Source: Janthinobacterium sp.
GTDB lineage: Bacteria; Pseudomonadota; Gammaproteobacteria; Burkholderiales; Burkholderiaceae_D
Direction: 5' to 3'
Assembly (NCBI RefSeq): GCF_009923995.1
Contig: NZ_RFSK01000012.1
Location: 48,126 to 112,125, forward strand
DNA length: 64,000 nucleotides
Shown here: in pieces, positions 1-11,848 of the stretch
Position numbering within the stretch: position 1 is the first letter of the stretch
Layout of the letters: each line of letters starts with the position of its first letter
Notes under the pieces: model-generated
Told to the model about the DNA's origin: nothing
Databases searched by the model: none
Seen by the model: the letters and a program-made list of their open reading frames with translations, nothing else
Translations under genes and position numbers: made by a program

Positions 1-1
1 G

Positions 2-628
2 GCGCCGCTCGATGCGCAGCTGCACCTGGCGCTGCGGGCGGAAGCGGAGCGGCTTTTTGCCGCGCAGCAACCGTTCCAGGCCTTCTTGCTGATGCTGGAA
101 GATAACCTGTCCACGGGGGCGCTGGTGGACCAGCTGTCGCGCGAACAGCGGCTGGCGCTGGAAACGTGCGAACCCGCGCACCAGCTGCTGCGCGCGCTGT
201 CGGCCAAGGACCAGGACGCCATCGGGGCGGGGCTGGCGAGCGTGCAAGCGCTGCGCGCCCAGGCGGACGGGCAGCAGCCCGTGCTGCAAGTGTTCGAGGC
301 CAACCTGCGCGGCAAGCTGGGACAGTGGCCCGCAGCGACGGCCCTGTACCTGCAGGTGCTGCAGGCCCGGCCCCGCCTGACGGGAGCGTACAAGGATCTG
401 GGCGACGCCCTGTATGCGCAATTCGACATGCCCAACGCCTGGCGCAGCTGGGACGCGGGCCGGGCGCTGGTGCCCGCGCACCGCCTGTTTGCCGGCGTGA
501 ACCGGCTGGAACAGGGCTTGCTGCGCGACTATCCGGCCTTCTTCGACGGCGGCGAGGCCGCTGCTCAGCCCAGCACCAGCCGTCCGGCCAGCAGCACGAA
601 GACGGTGGGCAGCACGAACTTGCCGTAA
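2..628 (+). CDS. TPR-like protein, C-terminal part (cut by window edge)
   Basis: The reading frame is open from base 2, so the true start lies upstream; an internal ATG at 86 is not a convincing start because coding character continues before it. About 208 residues remain. They are alanine- and leucine-rich paired helices, with a segment around GQWPAATALYLQVLQARP followed by a helix pair (AYKDLGDALYAQFDMPNAW) that fits a tetratricopeptide repeat. Such repeats usually bind protein partners; no enzymatic domain is visible in the fragment. The last 64 bases overlap the 3' end of the convergent LysE-family gene. The specific function cannot be told from the fragment. Confidence 0.7.
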   Translation, partial: APLDAQLHLALRAEAERLFAAQQPFQAFLLMLEDNLSTGALVDQLSREQRLALETCEPAHQLLRALSAKDQDAIGAGLASVQALRAQADGQQPVLQVFEANLRGKLGQWPAATALYLQVLQARPRLTGAYKDLGDALYAQFDMPNAWRSWDAGRALVPAHRLFAGVNRLEQGLLRDYPAFFDGGEAAAQPSTSRPASSTKTVGSTNLP

Positions 629-1185
629 GGCGAGGGTTTGCCGCGCAGGCGGCGCGCCAGGCGGGCCGCGGCGATGGCGTACACGGCATCGAACAGCAGG
701 CCCACCAGCACGAGGACGGCGCCCAAGCGCAGGTATTGCAGGCCGACGCTGTCGCTGCCGGCAACGAATTGCGGCAGGAACATGCTGCAAAACAGCAGGG
801 CCTTGGGATTGAGCAAGTTGGTCAGGAATCCCCGCACCAGGCTGGCACGGGCGCTGTGGGCCGTGGCCGGCGCCGCCGCTTCCGGCGCCGTCTTGTGCGA
901 CAGGGCCGACTGCAGCAGGCGCAGGGCCAGGTACAGCAGGTAGGCGGCGCCCGCCCATTTCACCCATTGCAGGGCTTGCGGATGCGTCACCATCAGCGCG
1001 GCCAGGCCCGCGCCCGACAGCGCCACGTGCACGGCGCGCGCACCGGCGATGCCCAGCGCCGTCACCAGCGCTGTCCCTACGCCGCGCGCGGCGCCCGTGG
1101 CCAGCACCAGCGCCATGTCGGGGCCCGGCAATAAAAACGCGCCGGCCAGTGCCAGCAGGTACATCAGGAAGGTAGAATCAGACAT
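565..1185 (-). CDS. LysE/RhtB-family amino-acid exporter
   Basis: This 206-residue inner-membrane protein has about six hydrophobic segments. Near the N-terminus it carries the family signature LLPGPDMALVLATGAARG, and in the middle NLLNPKALLFCSMFLPQF, both typical of LysE/RhtB exporters, which export amino acids or related metabolites using the proton gradient. Length matches the family norm of about 205. It is divergent from an Lrp/AsnC-type regulator across 163 bases, a common pairing in which the regulator senses the exported amino acid and controls the exporter. The substrate cannot be assigned. The 3' end overlaps the convergent TPR gene by 64 bases. Confidence 0.9.
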   Translation of the reverse strand: MSDSTFLMYLLALAGAFLLPGPDMALVLATGAARGVGTALVTALGIAGARAVHVALSGAGLAALMVTHPQALQWVKWAGAAYLLYLALRLLQSALSHKTAPEAAAPATAHSARASLVRGFLTNLLNPKALLFCSMFLPQFVAGSDSVGLQYLRLGAVLVLVGLLFDAVYAIAAARLARRLRGKPSPYGKFVLPTVFVLLAGRLVLG

Positions 1186-1348
1186 GGCGCGGCTCGGTAA
1201 CGGCTAAGAGTAAGGGCGGGAGCAACGGCGTGTGCCGCATGCTCGCCGGGCCCCATTATGTTCTTGCTGAGATGAAATGTGCTTGCTTTTCCTGCCTCCC
1301 ATGCCCTAGTATTCGGGTAGATTCCACTCCTATAAAAACAAAAATTAG

Positions 1349-1831
1349 ATGAAAATTTCAGAAGTTAGCCTCGACGCCACCGATTTGCAGATTCTGCGGC
1401 TGTTGCAGGATGAAGGACGGCTGTCCAACGCGCGCCTGGCCGAGCGCTTGAAGCTCAGTGAAACCCCCGTCTGGCGCCGTCTGCGCCGCCTGGAAGAGGA
1501 GGGCTTCATCACCGGCTACCAGGCTTTGCTCAACCGCAAGAAGCTGGGCATCGGCCTCGTCGCCTTCGTGCGCGTCGTGTTTGCCAACCACGGCGGCGAG
1601 CAGCCGTCGCAGTTCGAGCAGGCCATCGCCACGATTCCCGAGATTTTGTCTTGCCACAATGTGGCGGGCGAAGCCGATTATTTCCTGCAAGTGGTGGCGC
1701 GCGACCTGGAAGCGTATGGCGAATTCGTCTCGACGGTCCTGCGGCGCCTGCCCGGCGTGGCGGAAATCCAGTCCAGCCTGTCGATGCGGGAAATCAAGTC
1801 GTCGAACCGCCTGCCCCTGCTGCTGGCCTGA
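1349..1831 (+). CDS. Lrp/AsnC-family transcriptional regulator
   Basis: The 160-residue protein has an N-terminal winged helix-turn-helix (residues about 8-60, including LQDEGRLSNARLAERLKLSE) and a C-terminal RAM/Lrp ligand-binding domain (about 70-150, with EILSCHNVAGEADYFLQV). This is the standard Lrp/AsnC layout: oligomeric DNA-binding proteins whose effector is usually an amino acid. The gene is preceded by an AT-rich stretch and is divergent from the LysE exporter, so it probably regulates that exporter and itself. No canonical strong ribosome-binding site is seen; the ATG at 1349 is supported by domain completeness. Confidence 0.9.
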   Translation: MKISEVSLDATDLQILRLLQDEGRLSNARLAERLKLSETPVWRRLRRLEEEGFITGYQALLNRKKLGIGLVAFVRVVFANHGGEQPSQFEQAIATIPEILSCHNVAGEADYFLQVVARDLEAYGEFVSTVLRRLPGVAEIQSSLSMREIKSSNRLPLLLA

Positions 1832-1919
1832 GGCGCCGGGGGCGCACTATAATTGGGGCAGTTGCCAGGCAAGACCGCCTGGCGGACTGCCCGAACCCTG
1901 ACCGCTCACGAGGACCGCC

Positions 1920-2876
1920 ATGCCAGACTCCCTGTCGCCCCTGTTTCCCGCCCTGACGCCGAACCGGCACGGCATGCTGGCGGTCGACGATATCCACACC
2001 ATCTATTGGGAAGAGTGCGGCAATCCGGACGGCATCCCCGTGCTGTTCCTGCATGGCGGCCCCGGCGCGGGCCTGTCGCCGCAGCACCGCCGCTTCTTCG
2101 ACCCACTGCGCTACCGCGTGATCCTGTTCGACCAGCGCGGCGCCGGCAAGTCCACGCCGCTGGGCGAATGGCACAACAACACGACGCAGCTGCTGATCGC
2201 CGACATCGAACGCCTGCGGGCCCAGTTCGGCATCGACCAGTGGCTGGTGTTCGGCGGCTCGTGGGGCTCGACCTTGGCGCTGGCGTACGGCCAGGCGCAC
2301 CCGGCAGCCTGTCTCGGTTTCGTGCTGCGCGGCATTTTCTTGTGCACGCAGGCGGAAATCGACTGGTTCATCGACGGCGTGCGCTGGTTTTATCCGGAAC
2401 TGCACGAGGAATTCGCCGCCCTCATCCCGCCCGAGGAACGGGGCGACCTGCTGGCGGCCTACGCGAAACGCATCCTCAGCAGCGATCCCGCCGTGTACTG
2501 GCCGGCCGCGCGCGCCTGGAGCCGCTTCGAGGGCCGCCGCGTGTACCTGATGCCGCAGCCGGAAGATGCGCCGAACGACGCGCTGGACCTGGGCGTGGGC
2601 CGGCTCGAATCGCATTACATGGCGAACCTGGGTTTCTTCGAGGAAGACCAGCTGATCCGCAACATGGACCGCATCGCGCACTTGCCGGCCGTCATCGTGC
2701 AGGGGCGCTATGACGCCATCTGCCCGCCCCTGTCGGCGTATCGCCTGCAGCAGGCCTGGCCCGGCGCGCAGCTGGACATGATCCCGGACGCGGGCCATGG
2801 CGCGCTGGAGCACGGCATCGCCTCGGCGCTGGTGCGCGCCACCGAGCGTTTCGTGCCGGGACGCGGCTTCGCATGA
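1920..2876 (+). CDS. pip: Proline iminopeptidase (S33 alpha/beta hydrolase)
   Basis: The 318-residue cytoplasmic enzyme removes N-terminal proline from peptides. Visible family marks are the oxyanion-hole segment HGGPGAG, the nucleophile elbow GGSWGST (serine), the acid region GRYDAICPP and the histidine in DAGHGALEHG, in the order expected for peptidase family S33. Length matches bacterial Pip (about 315). The ATG at 1920 follows GAGGA at good spacing. It is a single gene between the Lrp regulator and a DUF2721 membrane protein, all in the same direction but separated by 88 and 112 bases. Confidence 0.93.
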   Translation: MPDSLSPLFPALTPNRHGMLAVDDIHTIYWEECGNPDGIPVLFLHGGPGAGLSPQHRRFFDPLRYRVILFDQRGAGKSTPLGEWHNNTTQLLIADIERLRAQFGIDQWLVFGGSWGSTLALAYGQAHPAACLGFVLRGIFLCTQAEIDWFIDGVRWFYPELHEEFAALIPPEERGDLLAAYAKRILSSDPAVYWPAARAWSRFEGRRVYLMPQPEDAPNDALDLGVGRLESHYMANLGFFEEDQLIRNMDRIAHLPAVIVQGRYDAICPPLSAYRLQQAWPGAQLDMIPDAGHGALEHGIASALVRATERFVPGRGFA

Positions 2877-2988
2877 ACGGCCACCATGCCTGGCGGCAAA
2901 GTGGCCAGCCGGCATGCGCCACCTGCTACACTATGGCCTGTACTGGCGCCACGGTCGGGCGCCGGTGTGAACCCACGACTTTTTATCC

Positions 2989-3429
2989 ATGAACATACAG
3001 ATCGGCGACATCGGCCATATCATCCAGCTGGCGATCGCGCCGGTTTTCCTGTTGACCGGTATCGGCACCATGCTGGTGGTGCTGACCAACCGCCTGGGGC
3101 GCATCATCGACCGCACGCGCGTGCTGGAAGACCGGCTCGACATCGGTTACAACGATTTCTATATGGATGAGCTAGATACCCTGTATAAGCGCACCCATCT
3201 GATCAATTATTCGATTTCCCTCAGCACGGCCTGCGGTTTCTTCGTCTGCGTCATCATCGCCATGCTGTTTTTGGGCGATATTCTGAACCTGACTCTGGAC
3301 AAGTACATCGCCGCCTTCTTCGTGCTGGCCGTGCTGTGCCTGATCGGCTGTTTTATTTATTTATTGCGCGAAATTTACCTGGCCGCCACGGCCCAGCGCA
3401 TCCGGCGCCACATCCGCCCGCCCCGTTGA
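2989..3429 (+). CDS. DUF2721-family membrane protein
   Basis: The protein has 146 residues with three predicted membrane segments (about 8-30, 72-98 and 103-128). The N-terminal pattern of a hydrophobic helix followed by LTNRLGRIIDRTRVLED is characteristic of the DUF2721 family, whose function is unknown. It lies 26 bases before the next small gene in the same direction and may be co-transcribed with it. Nothing in the sequence suggests an enzymatic role. Confidence 0.8.
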   Translation: MNIQIGDIGHIIQLAIAPVFLLTGIGTMLVVLTNRLGRIIDRTRVLEDRLDIGYNDFYMDELDTLYKRTHLINYSISLSTACGFFVCVIIAMLFLGDILNLTLDKYIAAFFVLAVLCLIGCFIYLLREIYLAATAQRIRRHIRPPR

Positions 3430-3472
3430 GCGGCCGCGCCGGTTTACCCTACTATTGAAGAACGAGTCACGT

Positions 3473-3928
3473 ATGCACGATTACCAACGCCCTCCCACCC
3501 TGCACCGCTACGGCCAGCGCAGCGAACTCGAACTGGCGCTGAGCCTGGGCCAGTTCCGCCTGACGCCGGCGGGCAACTGCCTGACCCTCAGCTTTTCCCA
3601 GGTGTGGGACAAGAAACTGTTCGATTTGTTCGCCCCGGCCGACGCCTGTTTGATCATCCACAATACGGAAGAATTCGGCGAGCGCCTGCACCGCGCCGTG
3701 CAGCGCACCCTGCCCAGCTGGGCGGGCATCGACGGCGTCGTCGAATATGGCCAGCGCGCCGCCCTGGGCGCCGCCTTTACCAAGACGCGCGCCGAGGCCT
3801 TGGAACAGGAATGGCTGTTCGCCTGGCGTTCGATGCAGCCGCAGGCCAGCCTCAACCCCGTCACCGTGAAGCTGGGCAGCCTGGAGAACTTCGCCGAGAT
3901 CCGCGACCGCGACACCTATCTGGCGTAA
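3473..3928 (+). CDS. Hypothetical protein, about 151 residues
   Basis: Start chosen at the ATG at 3473 (MHDYQRPP) because the in-frame TTG at 3455 lacks support and the purine-rich GAAGAACGAG precedes the ATG. The product is soluble, without signal peptide or membrane segment. It alternates beta-like segments (ELALSLGQFRLTPAGNCLTL) with a middle part containing LIIHNTEEFGERLHRAV. No family was recognised. Codon use is like the neighbours. It ends 14 bases before the convergent SRPBCC-like gene. Confidence 0.7.
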   Translation: MHDYQRPPTLHRYGQRSELELALSLGQFRLTPAGNCLTLSFSQVWDKKLFDLFAPADACLIIHNTEEFGERLHRAVQRTLPSWAGIDGVVEYGQRAALGAAFTKTRAEALEQEWLFAWRSMQPQASLNPVTVKLGSLENFAEIRDRDTYLA

Positions 3929-3942
3929 CTATCTGGCGTAAT

Positions 3943-6752
<2,810 letters not shown>

Positions 6753-6765
6753 CCCGGAAAAAAAA

Positions 6766-6796
6766 CCGGGGTCGGACCCTCAGGATCCGACCCCGG
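6766..6796. repeat. 31-base GGGGTCG palindrome, copy 1
   Basis: The inverted repeat starts CCGGGGTCGGACCC, has centre TCA and ends GGATCCGACCCCGG. It lies between the convergent fadH and ybaL-like genes. Two close relatives occur at 46510-46540 and 61245-61275. It could act as a bidirectional terminator or mRNA-end stabiliser; an A-run precedes it, but no T-run follows. Confidence 0.75.
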
Positions 6797-6832
6797 CATT
6801 TGCATGGGCTAGCGGTTCGGCATCAAGGAACC

Positions 6833-8542
6833 TTAATGGCCATGCCCCTTTTTCGCCGCATCAAAACTCTGCAGCACGTGCTCGGCCATGCCATTCGCCA
6901 GTTCGTGCTCGCCGATAAACACCTTGCCGGCGTTTTCCGCGCGCAGCAATTCCGCCTCTTCCTCGCTGTGCGTGCGCACCACCGTCATGATGGTGGGGTT
7001 GAGCGCGCGCGCCGTCTCGATCATGGCGCGCACGTGGAAGGTATCGGGCGTGGCGATGACGAGCATGGTGGCATGCGTGATGTGCGCCTGGATCAGCACG
7101 GCCGGTTCGCCCGCATTGCCGGCCACGGCCGGGATGCCCTGCTTGCGCAGCTGGTCGACGATTTCGCGGTTTTCCTCGGCGACGACGAAGTGGATGCCCC
7201 GCTCCATCAGGGCGGCGGCGATGCGCCGGCCCACGCGGCCATAGCCGACGAGGACGATCTGGCCCGACAGCTTTTCCTGTGGCACCGTCATCGGCAGCTC
7301 GGCCAGCGGGTCGGTGGTGCGTTCGAACTTGCGCGCGAAATCGCTGTTGCCGATGACGCGCAGCAGCGGCTTGGCCATGCTGAACACGAGCGGGTTCAGG
7401 GCGATGGAGAGGATGGCGCCGGCCAGGATCAGGCTTTGCCCTTCCTGCGGCATCAGGCCCAGCGACAGGCCCAGGGCGGCCAGGATGAAGGAGAATTCAC
7501 CGATCTGCGCCAGGCTGGCCGAGACGATGATGGCCGTCTTGGGCGGATAGCGCAGAGCCATCACCAGCAGGAAGGCGGCGATCGACTTGCCGAAGATGAT
7601 GATGGCGCACACGGCCAGCACCTGCAGGGGTTTGTCGATGAGGATGTTCGGCTCGAACAGCATGCCGACGGAGACGAAGAACAGCACGGCGAAGGCGTCG
7701 CGCAGGGGCAGGGACTCTTCCGCGGCGCGGTGGCTCAGTTCGGACTCGCGCAGCACCATGCCGGCGAAGAAGGCGCCCAGTGCGAAGGACACGCCGAACA
7801 GCTTGGTCGATGCGTAGGCGATGCCGACGGCGGCGGCGATCACGCACAGGGTGAACAGTTCGCGCGAACCGGTGCGCGCCACCTGCCACAGGATCCACGG
7901 GAACAGCTTGCGGCCGACTACCAGCATGAAGACGATGAAGCCGGCCACTTGCCCCAGGGTAATGGCCAGGGTATGCCACAGGCTGACTTCCTCGCCGCCG
8001 GCAGCGACCTTGCCGCCCAGCGCGCCGGCAAACGCCGGCAGCAGCACGAGCACCAGCACGGTGACGAGGTCTTCCACCACCAGCCAGCCGACGGCGATGC
8101 GGCCATTGAGCGAATCGAGGATGCCCCGTTCTTCCAGCGCGCGCAGCAGCACCACGGTACTGGCCACGGACAGGGCCAGGCCGAAGATCAGTCCGCCGCC
8201 GAGGCTCCAGCCCCACCAGTGGGCCAGGCCCATGCCCATCGCCGTGGCGACGGCGATCTGCAGGATGGCGCCGGGCAGGGCGATCTTGCGCACGTCCCAT
8301 AAATCCTCGATGGAAAAGTGCAGGCCGACGCCGAACATCATCAGCATCACCCCGATTTCCGCCAATTGCCCGGCTATTTCCGCATCCGCTACAAAACCGG
8401 GCGTGGCCGGTCCGATGATGATGCCGGCGGCCAGATAGCCGACCAGGGCCGGCAGTTTCAGGCGCGCGGCGATGAAGCCGAAGATGAGGCCGAACCCGAG
8501 GGCGGCGGCGATGGTGGTGATCAGACTGATGTCATGGGGCAT
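6833..8542 (-). CDS. ybaL: YbaL/KefC-type K+/H+ antiporter
   Basis: The 569-residue inner-membrane protein has about 12 transmembrane segments of the CPA2 Na+/H+ exchanger domain (about 1-390), with the typical GYLAAGIIIGP and GVMLMMFGVGLHF segments, followed by a cytoplasmic RCK/TrkA-N domain (about 410-530; IVLVGYGRVGRRIAAALMER) that binds a nucleotide and gates the channel. This layout and length match the YbaL branch of Kef-type proteins (E. coli YbaL 558). Its start at MPHDISLITTIAAALGFG lies just ahead of the first helix. It stands alone, convergent with fadH. Confidence 0.9.
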   Translation of the reverse strand: MPHDISLITTIAAALGFGLIFGFIAARLKLPALVGYLAAGIIIGPATPGFVADAEIAGQLAEIGVMLMMFGVGLHFSIEDLWDVRKIALPGAILQIAVATAMGMGLAHWWGWSLGGGLIFGLALSVASTVVLLRALEERGILDSLNGRIAVGWLVVEDLVTVLVLVLLPAFAGALGGKVAAGGEEVSLWHTLAITLGQVAGFIVFMLVVGRKLFPWILWQVARTGSRELFTLCVIAAAVGIAYASTKLFGVSFALGAFFAGMVLRESELSHRAAEESLPLRDAFAVLFFVSVGMLFEPNILIDKPLQVLAVCAIIIFGKSIAAFLLVMALRYPPKTAIIVSASLAQIGEFSFILAALGLSLGLMPQEGQSLILAGAILSIALNPLVFSMAKPLLRVIGNSDFARKFERTTDPLAELPMTVPQEKLSGQIVLVGYGRVGRRIAAALMERGIHFVVAEENREIVDQLRKQGIPAVAGNAGEPAVLIQAHITHATMLVIATPDTFHVRAMIETARALNPTIMTVVRTHSEEEAELLRAENAGKVFIGEHELANGMAEHVLQSFDAAKKGHGH

Positions 8543-8753
8543 GCGGGGTGGGTTCCTTATGGCGTCGTGCGGATGGAAAAAGATGTTGCTCAGGGGCTAA
8601 GTATAAACGCAACAAAGCTGCGGCTGGAACTATCCTGCCGCTTTTTTTGTAAAAAACTTGTGCCACATCTTCGTCCAGGTAGCCGCGAATTGATGCCAAT
8701 CCACCATGAACTGCGCCTAATTCAATGAATCAGGCGATTCTACGCCGAAGCGC

Positions 8754-9875
8754 TCAGACCTTGCGCACGATCACGCAGCCGATGGAATAGCCGGCGCCGA
8801 ACGAGCAGATGACGCCCGTGGCGCCCGCCGCCATGTCATCCTGATATTTATGGAAGGCGATGATGGAACCGGCCGACGAGGTGTTGGCATAGGTGTCGAG
8901 GATGACGGGCGCTTCGTTGGCCTCGGCATCGCGGCCCAGGATCAGGCGCGCGATCAGCAGGTTCATGTTCAGGTTGGCCTGGTGCAGCCAGTAGCGGCTC
9001 ACCTGCGCCACTTCCACGCCGGCCTTGGCCAGGGTCGCCTTGATCATCTCGGCCGCCATCGGGCACACTTCCTTGAAGACCTTGCGGCCTTGCTGGCGGA
9101 ACAGCTTGTCGGCCTTGCCCACGCCGGACTCGTCAAAACGGTTGAGGAAGCCGAAATTGTTGCGGATGGCGTTAGAGAAGCGCGTTTTCAGTTCCGTGCC
9201 GATGATCTCGAACTGGTGCTGCGAGACGGCCGTGTCCTTCGCTTCCACGATGATGGCCGTGCAGGCGTCGCCGAAGATGAAATGGCTGTCGCGGTCGCGC
9301 CAGTTCAGGTGGCCGCTGGTGATTTCGGGGTTCAGCACCAGCACGGCGCGCGCCTGGCCGCTTTGCACGGCGGCGACGGCTTGCTGGATGCCGAAGGTGG
9401 CCGACGAGCACGCCACGTTCATGTCAAAGCCATAGCCATCGATGCCCAGCGCATCCTGCACTTCCACGGCCATGGCCGGGTAGGCGCGCTGCATATTGCT
9501 GCAGGCGACGAGCACCATGTCGATGTCGGCCGGCGTGCGGCCGGCCCGCGCCAGCGCGTCGCGCGCGGCGGCGACGGCCATTTCCGCCTGCAGGGACAGT
9601 TCGTCATCGCCCCGTTCCGGGATGCGCGAGACCATGCGCGCCGGGTCGAGGATGCCGTCCTTTTCCATGACGAAGCGCGACTTGATGCCGGACGCCTTTT
9701 CGATGAAGGCCACGCTCGACAGTTCCAGCGCCGTCACCGTGCCCGCGGCGATCGCGTCGGCATTGTCGGCATTGAACTTTTCCGCGTAGGCGTTGAAGCA
9801 GGCGACCAGTTCTTCGTTGGAGATCGAAAATGGCGGCGTGTACAGTCCGGTACCGCTGATGACGACTTGTTTCAT
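8754..9875 (-). CDS. Beta-ketoacyl-ACP synthase III-like condensing enzyme
   Basis: This 373-residue thiolase-fold protein carries the KAS III catalytic triad: C156 (NVACSSATFG), H298 (YWLHQANLNMN) and N331 (DTYANTSSAGS). It is longer than ordinary FabH (about 320), owing mainly to an N-terminal extension region around 25-60 and an insert near 230-270. Such longer KAS III proteins occur in proteobacteria beside a normal FabH and may start acyl chains from acyl-CoA primers or feed fatty acids back into synthesis. It stands alone, without acyl-carrier or other lipid genes beside it, so its exact substrate is open. Confidence 0.85.
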   Translation of the reverse strand: MKQVVISGTGLYTPPFSISNEELVACFNAYAEKFNADNADAIAAGTVTALELSSVAFIEKASGIKSRFVMEKDGILDPARMVSRIPERGDDELSLQAEMAVAAARDALARAGRTPADIDMVLVACSNMQRAYPAMAVEVQDALGIDGYGFDMNVACSSATFGIQQAVAAVQSGQARAVLVLNPEITSGHLNWRDRDSHFIFGDACTAIIVEAKDTAVSQHQFEIIGTELKTRFSNAIRNNFGFLNRFDESGVGKADKLFRQQGRKVFKEVCPMAAEMIKATLAKAGVEVAQVSRYWLHQANLNMNLLIARLILGRDAEANEAPVILDTYANTSSAGSIIAFHKYQDDMAAGATGVICSFGAGYSIGCVIVRKV

Positions 9876-10043
9876 GGTTAAACTTTCAAATTTGGCAATC
9901 GGCGCGATGCCGATAAGTGAAGCAAATTTTACACAAACGTGCTCGACTGTAGAGAGTTTCGTGTTGCGGGGGCGGGCGATGTGTGGCGCAAGATGGATTT
10001 TTGTCGCGTGGACGGGATAACGGGGGCATGGCGCCCCGCTGGG

Positions 10044-10074
10044 TTGGGTGCAGACCCGGCGGGTCTGCCCCCAA
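10044..10074 (-). terminator. Hairpin after the S41 protease gene
   Basis: Perfect 8-base stem GCAGACCC / GGGTCTGC around a GGC loop (10050-10068), extended by TTGGG / CCCAA with one mismatch. It lies 4 bases beyond the stop of the leftward S41 protease gene, the place for a terminator, but no T-run follows. It may be a processing or stability hairpin. Confidence 0.5.
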
Positions 10075-10078
10075 TGGC

Positions 10079-11524
10079 CTACTTTTTCTGTTCCTTCTTG
10101 ACGTCGGCCTGCACCACCACCGGTTCCGCCTTGGCCAGCTGCACCGGCAAGCCTTTCAGGTGGTTCAGCGCCTGGTGCAGCTGGAAATCGTCCTTGCTGC
10201 CGAATTCCAGCGGCTTGCGGGTTTTTTCCAGGGCGATGATGCGCAGCTGTTCTTCCATTTCGTCGTTGACGGGGGCGGCGGCCTTGGCGCTTTCCGGGTC
10301 GCGGTCGTTGCTCAGGTGCTTGGTCAGGTCCGCTTCGCGGATGCGCAAGCCGTTCAAGCCGTCGCCGTCCGCGTTTTCATCGACGAGCAGGTCGGGCACG
10401 ATGCCCTTGGCCTGGATCGAGCGGCCATTCGGCGTGTAGTAGCGGGCCGTCGTCAGCTTCACTGCCGTGTCGGCCGTCAGCTGGCGGATGGTTTGCACGG
10501 AGCCCTTGCCGAAGGTTTGCGTGCCGATGATGGTGGCGCGCTTGTAGTCCTGCAGGGCGCCGGCGACGATTTCCGAGGCCGAGGCGGAACCCGTGTTGAC
10601 CAGCACCACCAGCGGCACTTGCTTGATGGCGGCTGGTAATTTCGCCAGGGCATCGCCTTCCGAGCGGAAGGTATAGTATTCGGCGCGGCCGTAGAACACC
10701 TGTTTCGAGTCCGGCAACTGGCCATTCGTCGAGACGATGGGCGAGTCCTTCGGCAAAAAGGCGGCTGAGACGCCGATGGCGCCCTGCAGCACGCCGCCCG
10801 GATCGTTGCGCAGGTCGAGCACCATGCCCTTGATGTGCGGGTCCTGCTTGTACAGGGCCGTGATCTGCGCGGCCATGTCGTCGACAGTCGGTTCCTGGAA
10901 TTGCGACACGCGCAGCCAGGCGTAGCCCGGCTCGATCATGCGGGACTTGACGCTCTTCTGATGGATTTCCTCGCGCGTGATGACGAAGGACAAGGGTTGC
11001 GGTTCATCCTTGCGGGCGATGGTCAGCGACACCTTGGTGCCCGGCTCGCCGCGCATGCGCTTGACGTTGTCGTCCAGGTTGACGCCCTTGACGGGCTGGC
11101 CATCGAGGCGGGTGATCAGGTCGCCGGCCTTGATGCCGGCGCGGTAGGCGGGCGAATCCTCGATGGGCGAGACGATCTTGATGTAGCCGTCTTCGCTCAG
11201 GCCGATTTCAATGCCCAGGCCGACGAACTTGCCTTCGGAGCCTTCGCGCAGCTCGGCGTAGGCTTTCTTGTCCAGGTAGGCGGAATGGGGGTCGAGCGAG
11301 GCGACCATGCCGGAAATGGCTTCCTCCAGCAGTTTCTTGTCTTCCACCGGCTCGACGTAGTCGGACTTGATGAGGCCAAACACATCGGCCAGCTGGCGCA
11401 ATTCTTCCAGGGGCAGCGGTGGTTCGACGGTCTTTTGCGCCATCGCCGAAAATTGCAGCGAAACGGCGACGCCGGCCACCACGCCCAGGCCGATCAAGCC
11501 GGTATTTTTGAGTTTGCCCATCAT
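10079..11524 (-). CDS. S41 C-terminal processing peptidase (CtpA-like)
   Basis: About 481 residues. An N-terminal hydrophobic segment (NTGLIGLGVVAGVAVSL) anchors or exports the protein. It is followed by a PDZ domain (FVGLGIEIGLSEDGYI onward, ending at AGDLITRLDGQPV) and the S41 protease domain with the catalytic serine in GSASASEIVAGAL and lysine in TFGKGSVQ. These periplasmic tail-specific proteases trim C-termini and regulate cell-wall hydrolases. The start is set at the first of two adjacent ATGs (11524/11521) preceded by AAAGG; the frame is open further upstream but reads as low-complexity proline/arginine sequence. A glutamine/lysine-rich tail ends the protein. Confidence 0.92.
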   Translation of the reverse strand: MMGKLKNTGLIGLGVVAGVAVSLQFSAMAQKTVEPPLPLEELRQLADVFGLIKSDYVEPVEDKKLLEEAISGMVASLDPHSAYLDKKAYAELREGSEGKFVGLGIEIGLSEDGYIKIVSPIEDSPAYRAGIKAGDLITRLDGQPVKGVNLDDNVKRMRGEPGTKVSLTIARKDEPQPLSFVITREEIHQKSVKSRMIEPGYAWLRVSQFQEPTVDDMAAQITALYKQDPHIKGMVLDLRNDPGGVLQGAIGVSAAFLPKDSPIVSTNGQLPDSKQVFYGRAEYYTFRSEGDALAKLPAAIKQVPLVVLVNTGSASASEIVAGALQDYKRATIIGTQTFGKGSVQTIRQLTADTAVKLTTARYYTPNGRSIQAKGIVPDLLVDENADGDGLNGLRIREADLTKHLSNDRDPESAKAAAPVNDEMEEQLRIIALEKTRKPLEFGSKDDFQLHQALNHLKGLPVQLAKAEPVVVQADVKKEQKK

Positions 11525-11805
11525 TGCACCTTTGCAGCGGTAGTGTCTTGCACAAGCGCCAGTCCCCGTGGAGCGGCGCTTTCCTGAAAGTATAGACCTG
11601 AATCCCGGCCGGCGTGGGCCGGGCGGGGAAAAAGCGTGCCTTGGCACAGTCTAGACGGGGAATGGCGTCCGCCAGCTTGCCATGTGTTGCTGTTTTGTAT
11701 GCGATGTATAGTTAGTCTTGAGGGGAGTAAGCATTTGTAAGAGTCGAAAAAAAGCGTGTGCGGCGGGCCTATAGTGAATTCGCATTCTCGACCCGAAGTG
11801 GTTTT

Positions 11806-11835
11806 GCCTGCGTCTCCGGACGCGGGCTTTTTTTT
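11806..11835 (+). terminator. Intrinsic terminator in the leader of the Spy/CpxP-like gene
   Basis: A nine-pair stem (GCCTGCGTC / GACGCGGGC, one G-U pair) closes a TCCG tetraloop of the stable UNCG kind and is followed directly by eight T. It ends 13 bases before the ATG at 11849 and overlaps no other gene. The only candidate transcript it could stop is the leader of the next gene (a TATAGT box lies at about 11770), so premature termination of that leader is the simplest reading. The rest of the 11525-11805 interval holds no recognisable gene. Confidence 0.7.
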
Positions 11836-11848
11836 AGCCGGAGTTCCC

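Noticed and set aside
8616..8648. Stem GCGGC / GCCGC followed by seven T on the plus strand
   Set aside because: Only five pairs with a 12-base loop, and no plus-strand gene or promoter upstream that it would serve; could be the end of a small RNA, but there is no support.
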